From Pedobacter cryoconitis (GTDB lineage: Bacteria > Bacteroidota > Bacteroidia > Sphingobacteriales > Sphingobacteriaceae): a stretch of 64,000 nucleotides of DNA. Below the pieces are notes generated by a model. It worked only from the letters and a program-made list of their open reading frames with translations. It had not been told where the DNA came from and searched no databases. A program made the translations under genes and the position numbers. Positions 42,076 through 52,000 of the stretch are shown here, piece after piece (positions within the stretch are counted from its first letter, which is position 1; each line of letters begins with the position of its first letter). The stretch lies in contig NZ_QLLR01000006.1 of the NCBI RefSeq assembly GCF_003259615.1, positions 124,001-188,000 on the forward strand, written 5' to 3'.

Positions 42076-43045
42076 AGTATATTATATTTCTATTTTCAAG
42101 ATGTGCAAGGTGTTTTGATAATTGTTTAGCAGCCAGGTTCAGCTGTTTAGTGTCTACATTTTCGAGTTTAAATAAATCATTCTCTTTGATATAAAGGCCT
42201 GACAAATAAAAGCTTTTATTCGCTTTATAAACCTTTGACTGCGCGATCTGCTGAAAGTTATTCCGGTCTGATAATTCTTTCAGCCCTATCTTTCCATAAA
42301 GCTGGATAACCTTACCTTCTCTGATTTGTATGGTCCAGGAGAACAGCGGCAATGCAATATCCAGTGGCAATTGATAAGTAGGCAGATAGCTGATATATTT
42401 AGAGGCATCCGTTGGGTTGTAGATAGAATTACGCTGTTTCAGATTGGCGGAAATCTTACCCATGTTATAAAACATCAATAAGCCCTTATCAACCGGGGGT
42501 ATACCTGTCCGGTCGGCATATTTGATCTGGTGCAGCCGGATAGTCGCTTCCAATTGCTTTTTGTTCAGCTGCTTAAATGCTTCCAGGAAAGCAAAATACC
42601 TGTTTTTAGTACCCGTAGTCCAGTCGCAGTCAATCTGTACCCATTGATAAGTGATTTTATTCTGTACCGTAATTTCATTGATTAATTTATTGACTTTTTC
42701 AGCCAATGGCACAAGCTGATCAGGAGTTAGCTTTTCGAACGTTTTGTTGGTGATATAAATGACCGGGACAATATGAAATTGACGAATATCCTGATTGATA
42801 CTGATCACTGCATTAGGCCGCACATCCTTTTGCTGCTCATCCCAGATCACATCAAACAAGCGAAGATACAGCTGATCACCAGCCCCATCCTTTAAAAGTG
42901 CAGTCTGCGCTTTATCTAATAGAAAAGTGGTTTTCCAATAATAAAAAGCAGAAGCAGCCGTGGATTTTTCTTCTTTACAGCCTGTGATGGAACTAGTAAT
43001 GAACCCCATCAAAATTAATCCGGATAAAAACACTTTTTGACGCAT
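42005..43045 (-). CDS. DUF3142-like lipoprotein
   Basis: A 346-residue exported protein with a lipobox (TSSITGC, Cys23), followed by KEEKS. The mature part matches the pattern I associate with DUF3142: FYYWKTTFLLDK, YLRLFDVIWDEQQ, VPVIYITNKTF, TYQWVQIDCDWT, EATIRLHQIKYADRTGIPPVDKGLLMFYNMGK, QLPLDIALPLFSWTIQIR. This reads like a TIM-barrel related to glycoside hydrolases, but catalytic residues are not assigned. It is the first gene of a two-gene unit with the overlapping TPR-like lipoprotein. The family name is from memory. Confidence 0.78.
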   Translation of the reverse strand: MRQKVFLSGLILMGFITSSITGCKEEKSTAASAFYYWKTTFLLDKAQTALLKDGAGDQLYLRLFDVIWDEQQKDVRPNAVISINQDIRQFHIVPVIYITNKTFEKLTPDQLVPLAEKVNKLINEITVQNKITYQWVQIDCDWTTGTKNRYFAFLEAFKQLNKKQLEATIRLHQIKYADRTGIPPVDKGLLMFYNMGKISANLKQRNSIYNPTDASKYISYLPTYQLPLDIALPLFSWTIQIREGKVIQLYGKIGLKELSDRNNFQQIAQSKVYKANKSFYLSGLYIKENDLFKLENVDTKQLNLAAKQLSKHLAHLENRNIIYYELSTVAASALEAKDIKEVSAHF

Positions 43046-43091
43046 AACAGCAAATTAATATTTTATTCCCAAATACGATTTAAGAATGCGG

Positions 43092-43099
43092 CAAAGGTA
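43092..43099 (-). promoter_or_regulatory. -7 box of the DUF3142 operon
   Basis: On the minus strand TACCTTTG matches TAnnTTTG, 47 bases upstream of the start codon. The same octamer is used at 61178-61185. No ideal -33 TTG is seen. Confidence 0.45.
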
Positions 43100-43142
43100 G
43101 ACAAATCTCGTTTCCTTTTCATTAGGAGAAGATTTTATCCGA

Positions 43143-43568
43143 TTAAAAGCCTGTAAAGATCAGCAGATGAGAGAGGAAAAAGAATAAACACAAAGGGGAA
43201 TAAAAGAGGCCATCGTATCTTGCGAAATCAGATGATTTGTACTTCTTCATCAATCCGACATAATGAAAATCACCAATTGCGCGTACAAGAAAGATTAGTC
43301 CGATCAAAAGAATTCCATATTTTTGGAATAAAGGGTTTAATGTCAAAATTGGTGCAAACTGAATACTGAGATTACCTAGTGCAAAAATCAATAGCCCGAT
43401 CGCTACAATTAAAGTAGAAAGAACGCTGGGCACGAATAATTTCTGACCTGATTTACCTGTTGGTACAGCCAGATCTTTTCCCCATACCCCGCCAAATGCC
43501 CAGTATATATGCAGCAATGACAAAATAATAAAAAGGAGTGAGTTCAGTGAAGTCAATAAAATAAGCAT
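43143..43568 (-). CDS. DUF3995 membrane protein
   Basis: A membrane protein with four hydrophobic helices, of the DUF3995 family: LHIYWAFGGVWGKDLAVPT in the first loop and LIFLVRAIGDFHYVGLMKKYKSSDFARYDGLFYSPLCLFFFLSH at the C-terminus are characteristic. Family function is unknown. The start is uncertain: the frame is open from 43688, with ATGs at 43688, 43670, 43616 and 43568. I prefer 43568 because the first helix (MLILLTSLNSLLFIIL) then begins the protein, as in relatives. It stands alone between the DUF3142 operon and an MFS pump. Confidence 0.8.
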   Translation of the reverse strand: MLILLTSLNSLLFIILSLLHIYWAFGGVWGKDLAVPTGKSGQKLFVPSVLSTLIVAIGLLIFALGNLSIQFAPILTLNPLFQKYGILLIGLIFLVRAIGDFHYVGLMKKYKSSDFARYDGLFYSPLCLFFFLSHLLIFTGF

Positions 43569-43822
43569 GCCCAAAACTACAGTTTTTTGAGCATGCCCGA
43601 AAAAAGAAAAAGGCATATTTTGAACCCATTTTTGCAGGGGTACTGTAGGGGTACAACCCTTCTTCAACATTACTTCAACCTGTACCACAACCTAGCCACG
43701 ACCCTTGCCTGGATCTTATACTTCAATGCAGATAACCAATTCTTCCAATTTAACTATTCATGCTATAGTTTATAATAAAATAAACTTCATATAAAACTGA
43801 TTATAAGTAGTTTAAAAAAAAA

Positions 43823-45061
43823 CTAAGCAGCTTGCGCTACAGACTGCGCTGCTGTTTTCTTATTGATATTTGCAATAATCAGCATAATCACTACTGACAG
43901 TGCAATCAGAATCAAATAGCTATAGCTCAGGTTTGTTTCATCTTTTGCAGGTACAACATTTACAATTCCATAACTTAAGAAGGAAACGATTACATAAGTA
44001 ATCCCCCCGGTCAAACCACCGGCAATACCTGCATTCTTAGGGAATTTCCCTAAACAGAAGGTGAAATAGTTATTAAAAGTATAACCTGCGCCTACGTGGA
44101 TAATAAAGGCAAAGAAGAGCATCGAGTATAAGTTGCTGATAAAGTTAAGGCTGATAATCATAATGGTTACAAAGGCCACCTGCAGACCAACATTAATAGC
44201 AAGTCTTCTAAAAAAGGGCTTATTAATTGTTGCTTTACCGATAAATCCGCCGACCATCCATGCAAAACCTAAAAACAGGGAGCTGTAACCTGCAATAATC
44301 GGTGACAGTTTTAAATGATGTTCGATGATGAACGGCCCCGTCATGTTATAAGTCATGACCATACAGTAAGCCAGGCCAAGCATTACAATACCCAATGAAA
44401 AACTTGCAGTTTTGATCATCGTGGTATAGATATTTAAAATATTACGGAAACGGAACTCGGTAAAGTGCACCAGGCTTTCGCCGCTATAGATCAGTTCCAG
44501 CACGAGCAGTACGAGTGCGAAACCTCCTAAAAAATAAAAGTTAGATTCCCAGCCGAAAGCTGCTTGTAAATAACCACCTATAAAAGGGGCCACAATTGGG
44601 CCTGTAGACCAGATAATAGAGAAAAGACTTAAATAGTGTTTGAGTTTATCTCCTGAAAATACATCGACAAAGTAAGCACGTTTGGCTACGATAATTGCAC
44701 CAACAGTTAGCCCGTGGATGATCCGCATGAGGTAGATCAGGTAAATATTGTGTGTGGTTGCAATCGTGAAACTTGCAAGCGCGAAAATCACCAGGGAAAC
44801 CAGGGAAATCTTGTAACGCCCAAAGCTATCCAGCACGCTCCCGATAAAGAGCTGGGAAACACCATAACTGATCAGAAAGATACTTAAGGTAAGCTGCACC
44901 TGGATACTGCTTACGTTCATCTCCCCCGCCATTGTAGGCAAAGACGGAATATAAATATCAGTTGCAAAGCCAGATAAAGGTAGTAGTGCAAAAGCTAACA
45001 GGGTGGCTATTCCCTGGTGTTGATCTTTAATAGCTTTCGATTTGGAGGTAATCGTTATCAT
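43823..45061 (-). CDS. MFS transporter, Bcr/CflA type
   Basis: A 412-residue inner-membrane drug/proton antiporter with 12 predicted helices. The signatures FATDIYIPSLPTMAGEMNVSSIQVQLTLSIFLISYGVSQLF and motif A FGRYK in loop 2-3 (GSVLDSFGRYKISL) identify the Bcr/CflA subgroup of DHA1 transporters; TGPIVAPFIGGYL is motif C (antiporter motif). The substrate may be bicyclomycin, chloramphenicol-like drugs or a metabolite. A near-ideal promoter lies so close to the ATG that the messenger should have almost no leader. Upstream is a long AT-rich gap to the TonB receptor's terminator. Confidence 0.92.
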   Translation of the reverse strand: MITITSKSKAIKDQHQGIATLLAFALLPLSGFATDIYIPSLPTMAGEMNVSSIQVQLTLSIFLISYGVSQLFIGSVLDSFGRYKISLVSLVIFALASFTIATTHNIYLIYLMRIIHGLTVGAIIVAKRAYFVDVFSGDKLKHYLSLFSIIWSTGPIVAPFIGGYLQAAFGWESNFYFLGGFALVLLVLELIYSGESLVHFTEFRFRNILNIYTTMIKTASFSLGIVMLGLAYCMVMTYNMTGPFIIEHHLKLSPIIAGYSSLFLGFAWMVGGFIGKATINKPFFRRLAINVGLQVAFVTIMIISLNFISNLYSMLFFAFIIHVGAGYTFNNYFTFCLGKFPKNAGIAGGLTGGITYVIVSFLSYGIVNVVPAKDETNLSYSYLILIALSVVIMLIIANINKKTAAQSVAQAA

Positions 45062-45068
45062 AATGCTA

Positions 45069-45097
45069 CAAAATTACCACTTTAGCAACTCTTGCAA
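45069..45097 (-). promoter_or_regulatory. Promoter of the MFS gene (TTG-N18-TAATTTTG)
   Basis: On the minus strand a TTG (45095-45097) is followed after 18 bases by TAATTTTG (45069-45076), an excellent match to the Bacteroidota promoter. The -7 box ends only seven bases before the ATG, so the transcript starts within a few bases of the start codon. Confidence 0.75.
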
Positions 45098-45237
45098 TTA
45101 CAATAATCAAATAAATGATTACACATTTCAATGATGATATATTAAATTGATAGTAAAAATATAACTCAGGGTGTCATTATCAATGAATACGGGTTATTTA
45201 CGGCATTTATAAATATTACACAATTCAAACAAAATTA

Positions 45238-45267
45238 GCTAAAGACAGCAAGAATACTGTCTTTAGC
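45238..45267 (-). terminator. Terminator of the TonB receptor gene
   Basis: Perfect 11-bp stem GCTAAAGACAG / CTGTCTTTAGC with an eight-base loop, six bases after the stop codon. Confidence 0.85.
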
Positions 45268-45273
45268 ACAAGT

Positions 45274-47952
45274 TTATCTTTTTTTGTTAGGCAAGTCGAG
45301 TGTTGCCCGCAGGAAGTAATAACTTCCAAGGGTTCCCATTTGTACTGAAGCATATTTAAACACACCAAAATAACTATTGGCATAAATTTGCTGATCAGGG
45401 AAGATGTCAAAAAGGTTATTCGCACCTATGGTAAAGGTTACTGGTTTTACGGCATAGCTTAAGGAGAGATCGGTCACCACTTTTCCGCTATGAATCTGCT
45501 CTTCTCCGTAAGGGAAGCTGTTTCTGGCCACCTTTCCAAAGTAAACATTACGCAGCAGCAGGCTGAAATTCTTATAGCCGTAGTTCAGCGCAAGGTTAGT
45601 TTTTATCCTTGGCGTTCCTTCTGTAATCAAAGTTCTGTCATTGGGAGAGAAAAAAATATCCTCCTGCCCTTTCAACTGGCCCGGGATATGCAGGTCACCA
45701 ATAATTTTGTTCCTGTTCAGGTTAAATCCCAGGGAAGCACCATAAGTATGGTCACCGGATTTAATATTATAATCTGCAACCACATCTACACCGATAGTCC
45801 TGGTATCAATTGCATTGCTAAAGAAGCGTGCAGAAGATACGCCAAAGGAGTTAATGATACTTTGAACTTTCGGAACAGGATCTCCAAAGGCATCATAGCC
45901 AAAGCTTCCGGTCAGTACAATCCTGTTTTTAATCTCTGTCAGGTAACCGTCTACGGAAATATTAAAGTTGGCAAACGGCTGAGCGGTAAAACCAAGGCTA
46001 TAATTCATAGAGGTTTCCTGTTTCAATTCAGGAATTCCTAAAGCTTTTGCGACAGGGCTGTTATTGACAAAGAAGCCGGATTGCCCTAAGGTATTGTCTG
46101 GTAAAATATCGGTACTTACGGCACTGAAATATTGCTGATGAAGGGATGGTGCTCTGAATCCGTTACTGATGGCTCCTCTGAGGTTAAATTTAGAGGTAAG
46201 CTTGTAGCGGGTCGCAAATTTACCACTCACGGTAGAGCCAAAGTCACTGTAGTGTTCAAACCTGGCCGCTCCGCTGATCAGCCATTTTGAAGTGACATCG
46301 AGTTCAGCGTCAGCATATAAACCGGTATTGCTCCTGTTTTTATGCACTACGTTATCAGGAGAAAATCCATTGAAGGATTGCGAACCTCCTGCCAGTCCTG
46401 AGGGGTTGGAAACTGTCCCATCAGGATTAGTTATCAAAGCATAGTTTTTCCAGGAAGCTTCTTCACCTGCACGGATCTGGTAATCATCTACTCTGAATTC
46501 AGCACCAAAAGCAAGGTTCAGGCCTGAAGCGACATCGAGTTTACGGCTAAAATCAAGGTTGGTTGTATTTTGCAGAAACTCATGCCCTCCGGCTTTAAAA
46601 CTGGTTGGCGATTTATCCTGCAGGGAAGCGTTCACGGTATTGTTCACTTCATAGTCAAACCTGTTATCACCTAAAGTATTACTCAGGTCGGCATTCCAAT
46701 TGCCCAGTTTATGTTTAAATCCAAAGGCTAAAGAACGGTCATTGATCTTTGAAGTAGTATTGGGCTGATAGCCGTTAGGAAAAATACTGTATACATTTGC
46801 TGAAGGGTCACTTGGAAGCCTGCGAAAGCCAAAGCCTTCTCCAGTTCGGTAGTTATAACCTCCAAAGGCATAGAATTCTGTTTTTCCGCGGTTAAATGGC
46901 AGTCCGAGATTAAAAAAGCCAGACAGGTTCTGAATTTTAGCATCCCCGATCTGGAAATTAAAATCGTCCCTGGTGAGGCCTCTTGCTTTCAATTGTGCGT
47001 CATCATATTCACGGGCAGGATTAGCGGACTGATCAAAGATAGCCAGGTCATTGTTCTGATCTCTTGTAGTTTTACCGCGGTAAGCGCCTTCGGCAGTCAG
47101 GTTTAAATAACCTCCTTTTTTGCCTAAAGCAGTTCCGTAATTCAGGTTAAGCTGCCCAACCTGGCCGTCACCCCGCGAAGTAATTCCCCCGGTAGCTGCC
47201 ACCATTAGTTTACCGGTATTTTGTTTCAGCACGATATTAACGACACCTGCAATTGCATCTGAGCCGTATTGTGCAGAAGCACCGTCTCTTAAAACTTCAA
47301 TTCTCTCAATTGCTGAGGCTGGAATAGAGTTCATATCTGTACCTACAGAGCCATTGCCCATAGTTCCCTGGTTATTGACCAGAGAAGTGGTGTGCCTGCG
47401 TTTCCCATTAATTAACACAAGCAGCTGATCGGGGCCTAATCCACGGATACTGGCCGGGTCAATGTGCTCGCTGCCATCAGAGGAGGATTGACGGTTAGAG
47501 TTGAAAGATGGTGAAGCATATTGCAACAGCTGATTCAAATCATTCTGCGGTGCCATCAGCTGTAATTTAGGAATATTGAATACATCTACAGGAACTGCGG
47601 TGTTTAACCTTGTTCTGCCCGTACTGCGTGTGCCGACTAAAACAACCTCATCCAGCAGGGCTTCGTCTGGTTGTAAACTAATGGCGTAAGTATTTGCAGT
47701 GGTCAATTTTTGTTTAAAAAGCTGATAACCTATAAAGTTGACACCGATCAGTTGTGACTGAGCTGTCGCAGTTATTTTAAATGCACCTGTCTGATCGCTG
47801 CTGGTTTGCTGGCCACCGGGCGACAGGATAACGGTTGCACCTGGCAACGGGTTGTGGTGCTGATCGGTAACCCGGCCTGTAATGACCCGGTTTTGCGAGA
47901 AGGCTGCAGTTGAAATCAGTAAAAAAAGGAAAGCGTAAATTAATCTCCTCAT
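45274..47952 (-). CDS. TonB-dependent receptor partnered with exported SAM hydrolase
   Basis: An 892-residue outer-membrane receptor. Signal peptide to about residue 19 (LLISTAAFSQ), carboxypeptidase-regulatory-like domain (about 23-105; ITGRVTDQHHNPLPGATVIL), plug (about 120-245; ASIRGLGPDQLLVLINGKRRHTTSLVNNQGTMGNGSVGTDMNSIPASAIERIEVLRDGASAQYGSDAIAGVVNIVLK) and a barrel. The plug with 'INGKRRH' and 'IRGLGPDQLLVL' resembles receptors of the catecholate or nucleoside-like type rather than SusC. It begins one base after the SAM-hydrolase gene, so the two are coupled and should act on the same substrate. Its natural ligand is unknown; SAM breakdown products or a related nucleoside are conceivable. 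Confidence 0.93.
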   Translation of the reverse strand: MRRLIYAFLFLLISTAAFSQNRVITGRVTDQHHNPLPGATVILSPGGQQTSSDQTGAFKITATAQSQLIGVNFIGYQLFKQKLTTANTYAISLQPDEALLDEVVLVGTRSTGRTRLNTAVPVDVFNIPKLQLMAPQNDLNQLLQYASPSFNSNRQSSSDGSEHIDPASIRGLGPDQLLVLINGKRRHTTSLVNNQGTMGNGSVGTDMNSIPASAIERIEVLRDGASAQYGSDAIAGVVNIVLKQNTGKLMVAATGGITSRGDGQVGQLNLNYGTALGKKGGYLNLTAEGAYRGKTTRDQNNDLAIFDQSANPAREYDDAQLKARGLTRDDFNFQIGDAKIQNLSGFFNLGLPFNRGKTEFYAFGGYNYRTGEGFGFRRLPSDPSANVYSIFPNGYQPNTTSKINDRSLAFGFKHKLGNWNADLSNTLGDNRFDYEVNNTVNASLQDKSPTSFKAGGHEFLQNTTNLDFSRKLDVASGLNLAFGAEFRVDDYQIRAGEEASWKNYALITNPDGTVSNPSGLAGGSQSFNGFSPDNVVHKNRSNTGLYADAELDVTSKWLISGAARFEHYSDFGSTVSGKFATRYKLTSKFNLRGAISNGFRAPSLHQQYFSAVSTDILPDNTLGQSGFFVNNSPVAKALGIPELKQETSMNYSLGFTAQPFANFNISVDGYLTEIKNRIVLTGSFGYDAFGDPVPKVQSIINSFGVSSARFFSNAIDTRTIGVDVVADYNIKSGDHTYGASLGFNLNRNKIIGDLHIPGQLKGQEDIFFSPNDRTLITEGTPRIKTNLALNYGYKNFSLLLRNVYFGKVARNSFPYGEEQIHSGKVVTDLSLSYAVKPVTFTIGANNLFDIFPDQQIYANSYFGVFKYASVQMGTLGSYYFLRATLDLPNKKR

Positions 47953-47953
47953 G

Positions 47954-48868
47954 CTATTTACCCTTCCTTAAAGTCACTTCAACACTCCATTCATTGCCAC
48001 TGGCAATGTGATGAACCGCGGCAAAGTTGGCTTGGTTTAAGGCAAAGGATAATTGTAACAAGCTGTTCAGGTAACTTAAAGGCTTACCTTCAGCAACAGC
48101 ACCAAATGTCTGACTATAAGGTGCGTCTCCTTCATAAACTTTCTTGTCTTTATGGAAGATTTGCACATGAAGTACTGCTCCGTATTGCGGATTAAGTTGT
48201 TTGACGAGGTCTGCAGGAATGTCTGTCCAGATATTGCCGAATTGTACGTCAAGTATAGCAATACTGCCTTTAAGTTTCCCGTTTTCCAGGGTAGCTTTCT
48301 GATAAGGGATTTCTGCAACTTGTTTTGGAAGTTCATTTCCAACCTGATCATAACTGATAGCTCCTGAGGCTAATCTCGCTCCGGTAAAAGCGTAAACGTC
48401 ACGGCCGTGGAAGGTATAGGATTTCTCAGAATCTTTACGTCTGTTTTTAACTTCATTAATTTCACGGACTTCTTCGATGCCTAATGATTGCGCGACCAAA
48501 GTAAGTGTACCATTGTCTGGTGTCACTATAAATTGCCCTGTTTTGGTTTTAAGCACTACAGATTTACGGGTAGTCCCTACTCCGGGATCTACGACAGAAA
48601 CAAATACAGTTCCGGCCGGATAATAAGGGACGGTCTGCACCAGGCGGTACGCAGCCTCCCAGATATTATAAGCTGGGATTTCATGTGTCAGGTCGAATAT
48701 TTTAAGATCCGGGGAAACGCCAATAGCAACGCCCTTCATGGCGGACACTGCCCCGTCTTTTAAGCCGAAGTCTGATTGAAAAACAAGAATCTTGTTTTGA
48801 GCTGTAGCCAGGTTGGTAATAAAGAATAGAAAAATTAAGGTAATACTGTGTTTTAGGTTTGTGATCAT
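47954..48868 (-). CDS. Exported SAM hydroxide adenosyltransferase (DUF62 family)
   Basis: A 304-residue protein of the SAM hydrolase / fluorinase-related family, which cleaves S-adenosylmethionine to adenosine and methionine using hydroxide. The N-terminal domain motifs are intact: LVFQSDFGLKDGAVSAMKGV, DLTHEIPAYNIWEAAYRL, VSVVDPGVGTTRKSVV and TPDNGTLTLVAQ, with FHGRDVYAFTGARLASG. Unusually it has a signal peptide (ITLIFLFFITNLATAQ), placing it in the periplasm or outside, where SAM is not expected. It is the first gene of a pair with a TonB receptor. The C-terminal half is the usual beta-barrel domain. Confidence 0.9.
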   Translation of the reverse strand: MITNLKHSITLIFLFFITNLATAQNKILVFQSDFGLKDGAVSAMKGVAIGVSPDLKIFDLTHEIPAYNIWEAAYRLVQTVPYYPAGTVFVSVVDPGVGTTRKSVVLKTKTGQFIVTPDNGTLTLVAQSLGIEEVREINEVKNRRKDSEKSYTFHGRDVYAFTGARLASGAISYDQVGNELPKQVAEIPYQKATLENGKLKGSIAILDVQFGNIWTDIPADLVKQLNPQYGAVLHVQIFHKDKKVYEGDAPYSQTFGAVAEGKPLSYLNSLLQLSFALNQANFAAVHHIASGNEWSVEVTLRKGK

Positions 48869-48888
48869 CGGGTCTTGGTTAAAGTCTA

Positions 48889-48918
48889 CAAATTTAGTAG
48901 ATAAGACCAGAGTTGCAA
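48889..48918 (-). promoter_or_regulatory. Promoter TTG-N19-TAAATTTG of the SAM-hydrolase operon
   Basis: On the minus strand TTG (48916-48918), 19 bases, then TAAATTTG (48889-48896): an ideal Bacteroidota housekeeping promoter. The implied leader is about 16 bases, too short for a riboswitch. A short inverted repeat (TCTAC...GTAGA) overlaps the -7 box and could be an operator. Confidence 0.8.
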
Positions 48919-49010
48919 CAATTAAACCTGTATAATCAGTTTTATTTCACCTTGTTGTTTTTCTATTCTTTAGCCGGGTTATTTATCCGGTTCCTGTTTT
49001 AATAATATGG

Positions 49011-52000
49011 TTACTTCACAAATTTAGCCGGTGAACCTGCCCATTGTGTCTGTTTAGGGATAGTTTCCCCTTTCATCACTAAAGACAGTGCTTGCAGGGT
49101 AGCTCCTTCTTCGATCGTAGAATCATAAAGTACCACACTCATTGCGCCCAGATTACAGTTATCACCAATATGCAAATGTGCCATTTTCATTACACGGTCT
49201 TCAAATAAGTGAGTTTGTATAGTACACATATGGTTAATAGCTACATGGTCCCCGATATGTACCAGGTCGAATTCTGTGATCTCACTGGTATCCATATAAA
49301 CATCTTTTCCTATATCGCAGCCCATCATCCTGAAAAATATCGGGGCAAATGGTGTGCCCAGCAATGTGTTCACTAACAAAGGATAAACCATATTCTCACA
49401 CAGTGAGTTAACAAGCTCATTTTTCCAGACAAACATACTCCATAAGGGTTGGTTTGATGGTTTGTAAGTACCAATAAGCACTTTTTTAAACAGCACGGTG
49501 ATTAAAGCGGAAGCACCAATCAGTGCCAATAGTAAAAATGGGGCGAGACTCAGTGTATAAACGATATGTCTGCTGGAATGATCATAATAGTTATCAATTA
49601 AATGATAGAATAACAACAGGATCACCGAGGTAATCGCATAGGGCAACGTAATTTTGAAAAGCTCAATAACACCTCGCTGAATGTATAATTTATTGGTTGG
49701 CCTGAAAGTCAGGTCGTCAGCAAACTTCACGCTTTCCTGTCTTTTAGGCAAGTACATTGGCGGGGCCCCAAGCCAGGAGGAGTCATTGACATATTTTTTC
49801 TCAATATTCGCTGGCGGAGTAGAGAGCACACCGATCAGACAATTGCTGCCGATTGTATCCCCTGCTGAAATCACAGCACTGTTTCCTATAAATGTTTTAT
49901 TTCCGATCGTAATCTGACGCAGATACATAGTGCCCTGATGCACTTCAGGAGAACCTAAACTGACAGAGTCGGCCAGGAAACTTCCTGCTCCTATTTTAAC
50001 CAGATCGGTTGTGATTTGATTCACGGTAGATATTTCGGTGGCTTTACCGATACGGGTCCCCATCAGTCTTAACCAGGAAGATAGATATATAGTGGCATAA
50101 ACAGATCTGAAATAGGTTAAACTCATATTCATCAGAGAGTCCACCGCCCATTTCCTGATATACTTAAAGCTGTACATACTGAAAGCTTCTTCTTTGAGTT
50201 TACCAATAATCAGCCATTTGAACAGGGCTACCGAAGCACAGTAAATGATAATATACATAGCCGAGATCGGGATAGATAGTAGCATTGCCCATCCCAGTCC
50301 GAATGACAGGATCACTTCATAATAGACCACAATAAACGGAATACTCAATCCGAAAGGAAAAACAAAGACAAAACCAAGTGTTAAGGCAAGTACAGCTACA
50401 TATAAAGCAAAATTCATCGGTTTGTTCTGTCCGGAAAATTTGATCGGTGCTGCGGCTTTATTAGGCCCGATGTGCACTGCTGGTGTCCCTTTCCAGTAAG
50501 CCCCTGCAGGAATTGTGGTGTTCGGCTGAAGTTGTGACAGTTCTCCTATTCCAGAACCGTTTTCCATCACTGCGCCGGGTGAAATTACGGAACGTGTGCC
50601 TATAAAACAGTTCTCTCCAATGGTTAAACTACCGATAACCAAGGCTCCGTCCTCAATTTTATAACCTAACAAGTGCGATTCTTTGGAAATGCTTGAGCCA
50701 TCACCGATAGTCAGCAGATCAAATACCCTGATCCTGTCTGAACCAAGGAATACGCGTTTTCCTATTTTTGCACCCATTAAGCTGAAATACCATTTTAGAA
50801 ATGGTGTTCCACTCAGAATCCCGATCGGGCTCAGGTCAATCAATTTCTTTACGATCCAGAAACGCAGGTAATACCAGCCCCAGAGTGGATATTTACCCGC
50901 TTTGAATTTACCGATCAGCACCCATTTCGCTATAATAGACAGGATAATGATAGAGAAGAATAAAGCGGAAAATCCGGTTACTCCGTAAACTAAAAGATCA
51001 TAAACATTAGTGGATGACCCAAAATGGCGAATCACAAAAGGCCCCATCAGCCCCGCTGAGCCTATCATAAAAAAGATAAATACACTGATTAGCTGCAAGA
51101 ATGAGGTGAAGGCTTTCATTCCTGCCGACACTTTTAACCTGACCGTTGGTTCTGCTTTTTCTTTTGGCAATTGTTCGTTATCATCAGCAATTGCACTGAT
51201 TTTAGCGGCAAGCTTTTCCAGGCTGCGGCAGGTATAAATATCCTGTACGGAGATTTGTGCTGCAGCGCCGGTTTTACGTAATTCTGAAACCATCATCGAG
51301 GCAACCAGTGAATGTCCGCCAAGGTCAAAAAAGTCATCGGTTACGGAAACTTCCTGTGGTTCAAAGTATTTTTTCCATACGTCAAGCAGCATTGTTTCTG
51401 TCGGGGTACGGGCGGCTACAAGCTTGCGTCCTTCTGTTTTATATTGTTTAGCAGGCTGTGGTAAGAGTTTCCGGTCTACTTTTCCGCTGGCCAGCAGTGG
51501 AAAAGCTTCCATAATAACAAATACCGCAGGCACCATATAGGGTGCCAGCCTGGCTTTAAGCTGTGTTTTACAGCCTTCTTCATTAAAGGTATCTGCTTCT
51601 CCTTTCAGGATCAGATAAGCAACCAGTCTTTGTACTTTCTGTTCGTCTTCTTTAACGGTAACAACCGCATTTTTAATACTTTCAATTTGCAGTAATTGCG
51701 ATTCTATTTCTGAAAGTTCTATTCTATATCCTCTTAGTTTTACCTGAAGGTCAATACGTCCTAGAAATTCAATATTGCCCTGCTCATTGAAACGGGCAAG
51801 GTCACCGCTGCGGTATAAGCAGGCTGGTGCAGCATCAGCGATTGGAAAAGCTGGCTGAATGAATTTCTCTGCGGTTAGTTCGGGCTGATGTAAGTAACCG
51901 ATAGCCAGTCCGGGCCCGCCGATACAAAGTTCACCGGGTACACCAATGGGTACTGGTAAATGTTGTTCGTCCAGGATATAGGTGGTATAGTTAACTGCGG

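Noticed and set aside
43767..43786. AT-rich 7-bp inverted repeat after the MFS gene
   Set aside because: AGTTTAT/ATAAACT in AT-rich DNA is weak and could be chance; not called as a terminator.
45490..46041. 183-codon antisense frame inside the TonB receptor gene
   Set aside because: Shadow of a beta-barrel coding region; composition unlike a real protein.
48869..49010. Possible SAM riboswitch upstream of the SAM-hydrolase gene
   Set aside because: The promoter leaves a leader of only about 16 bases and no SAM-riboswitch-like stems are seen.
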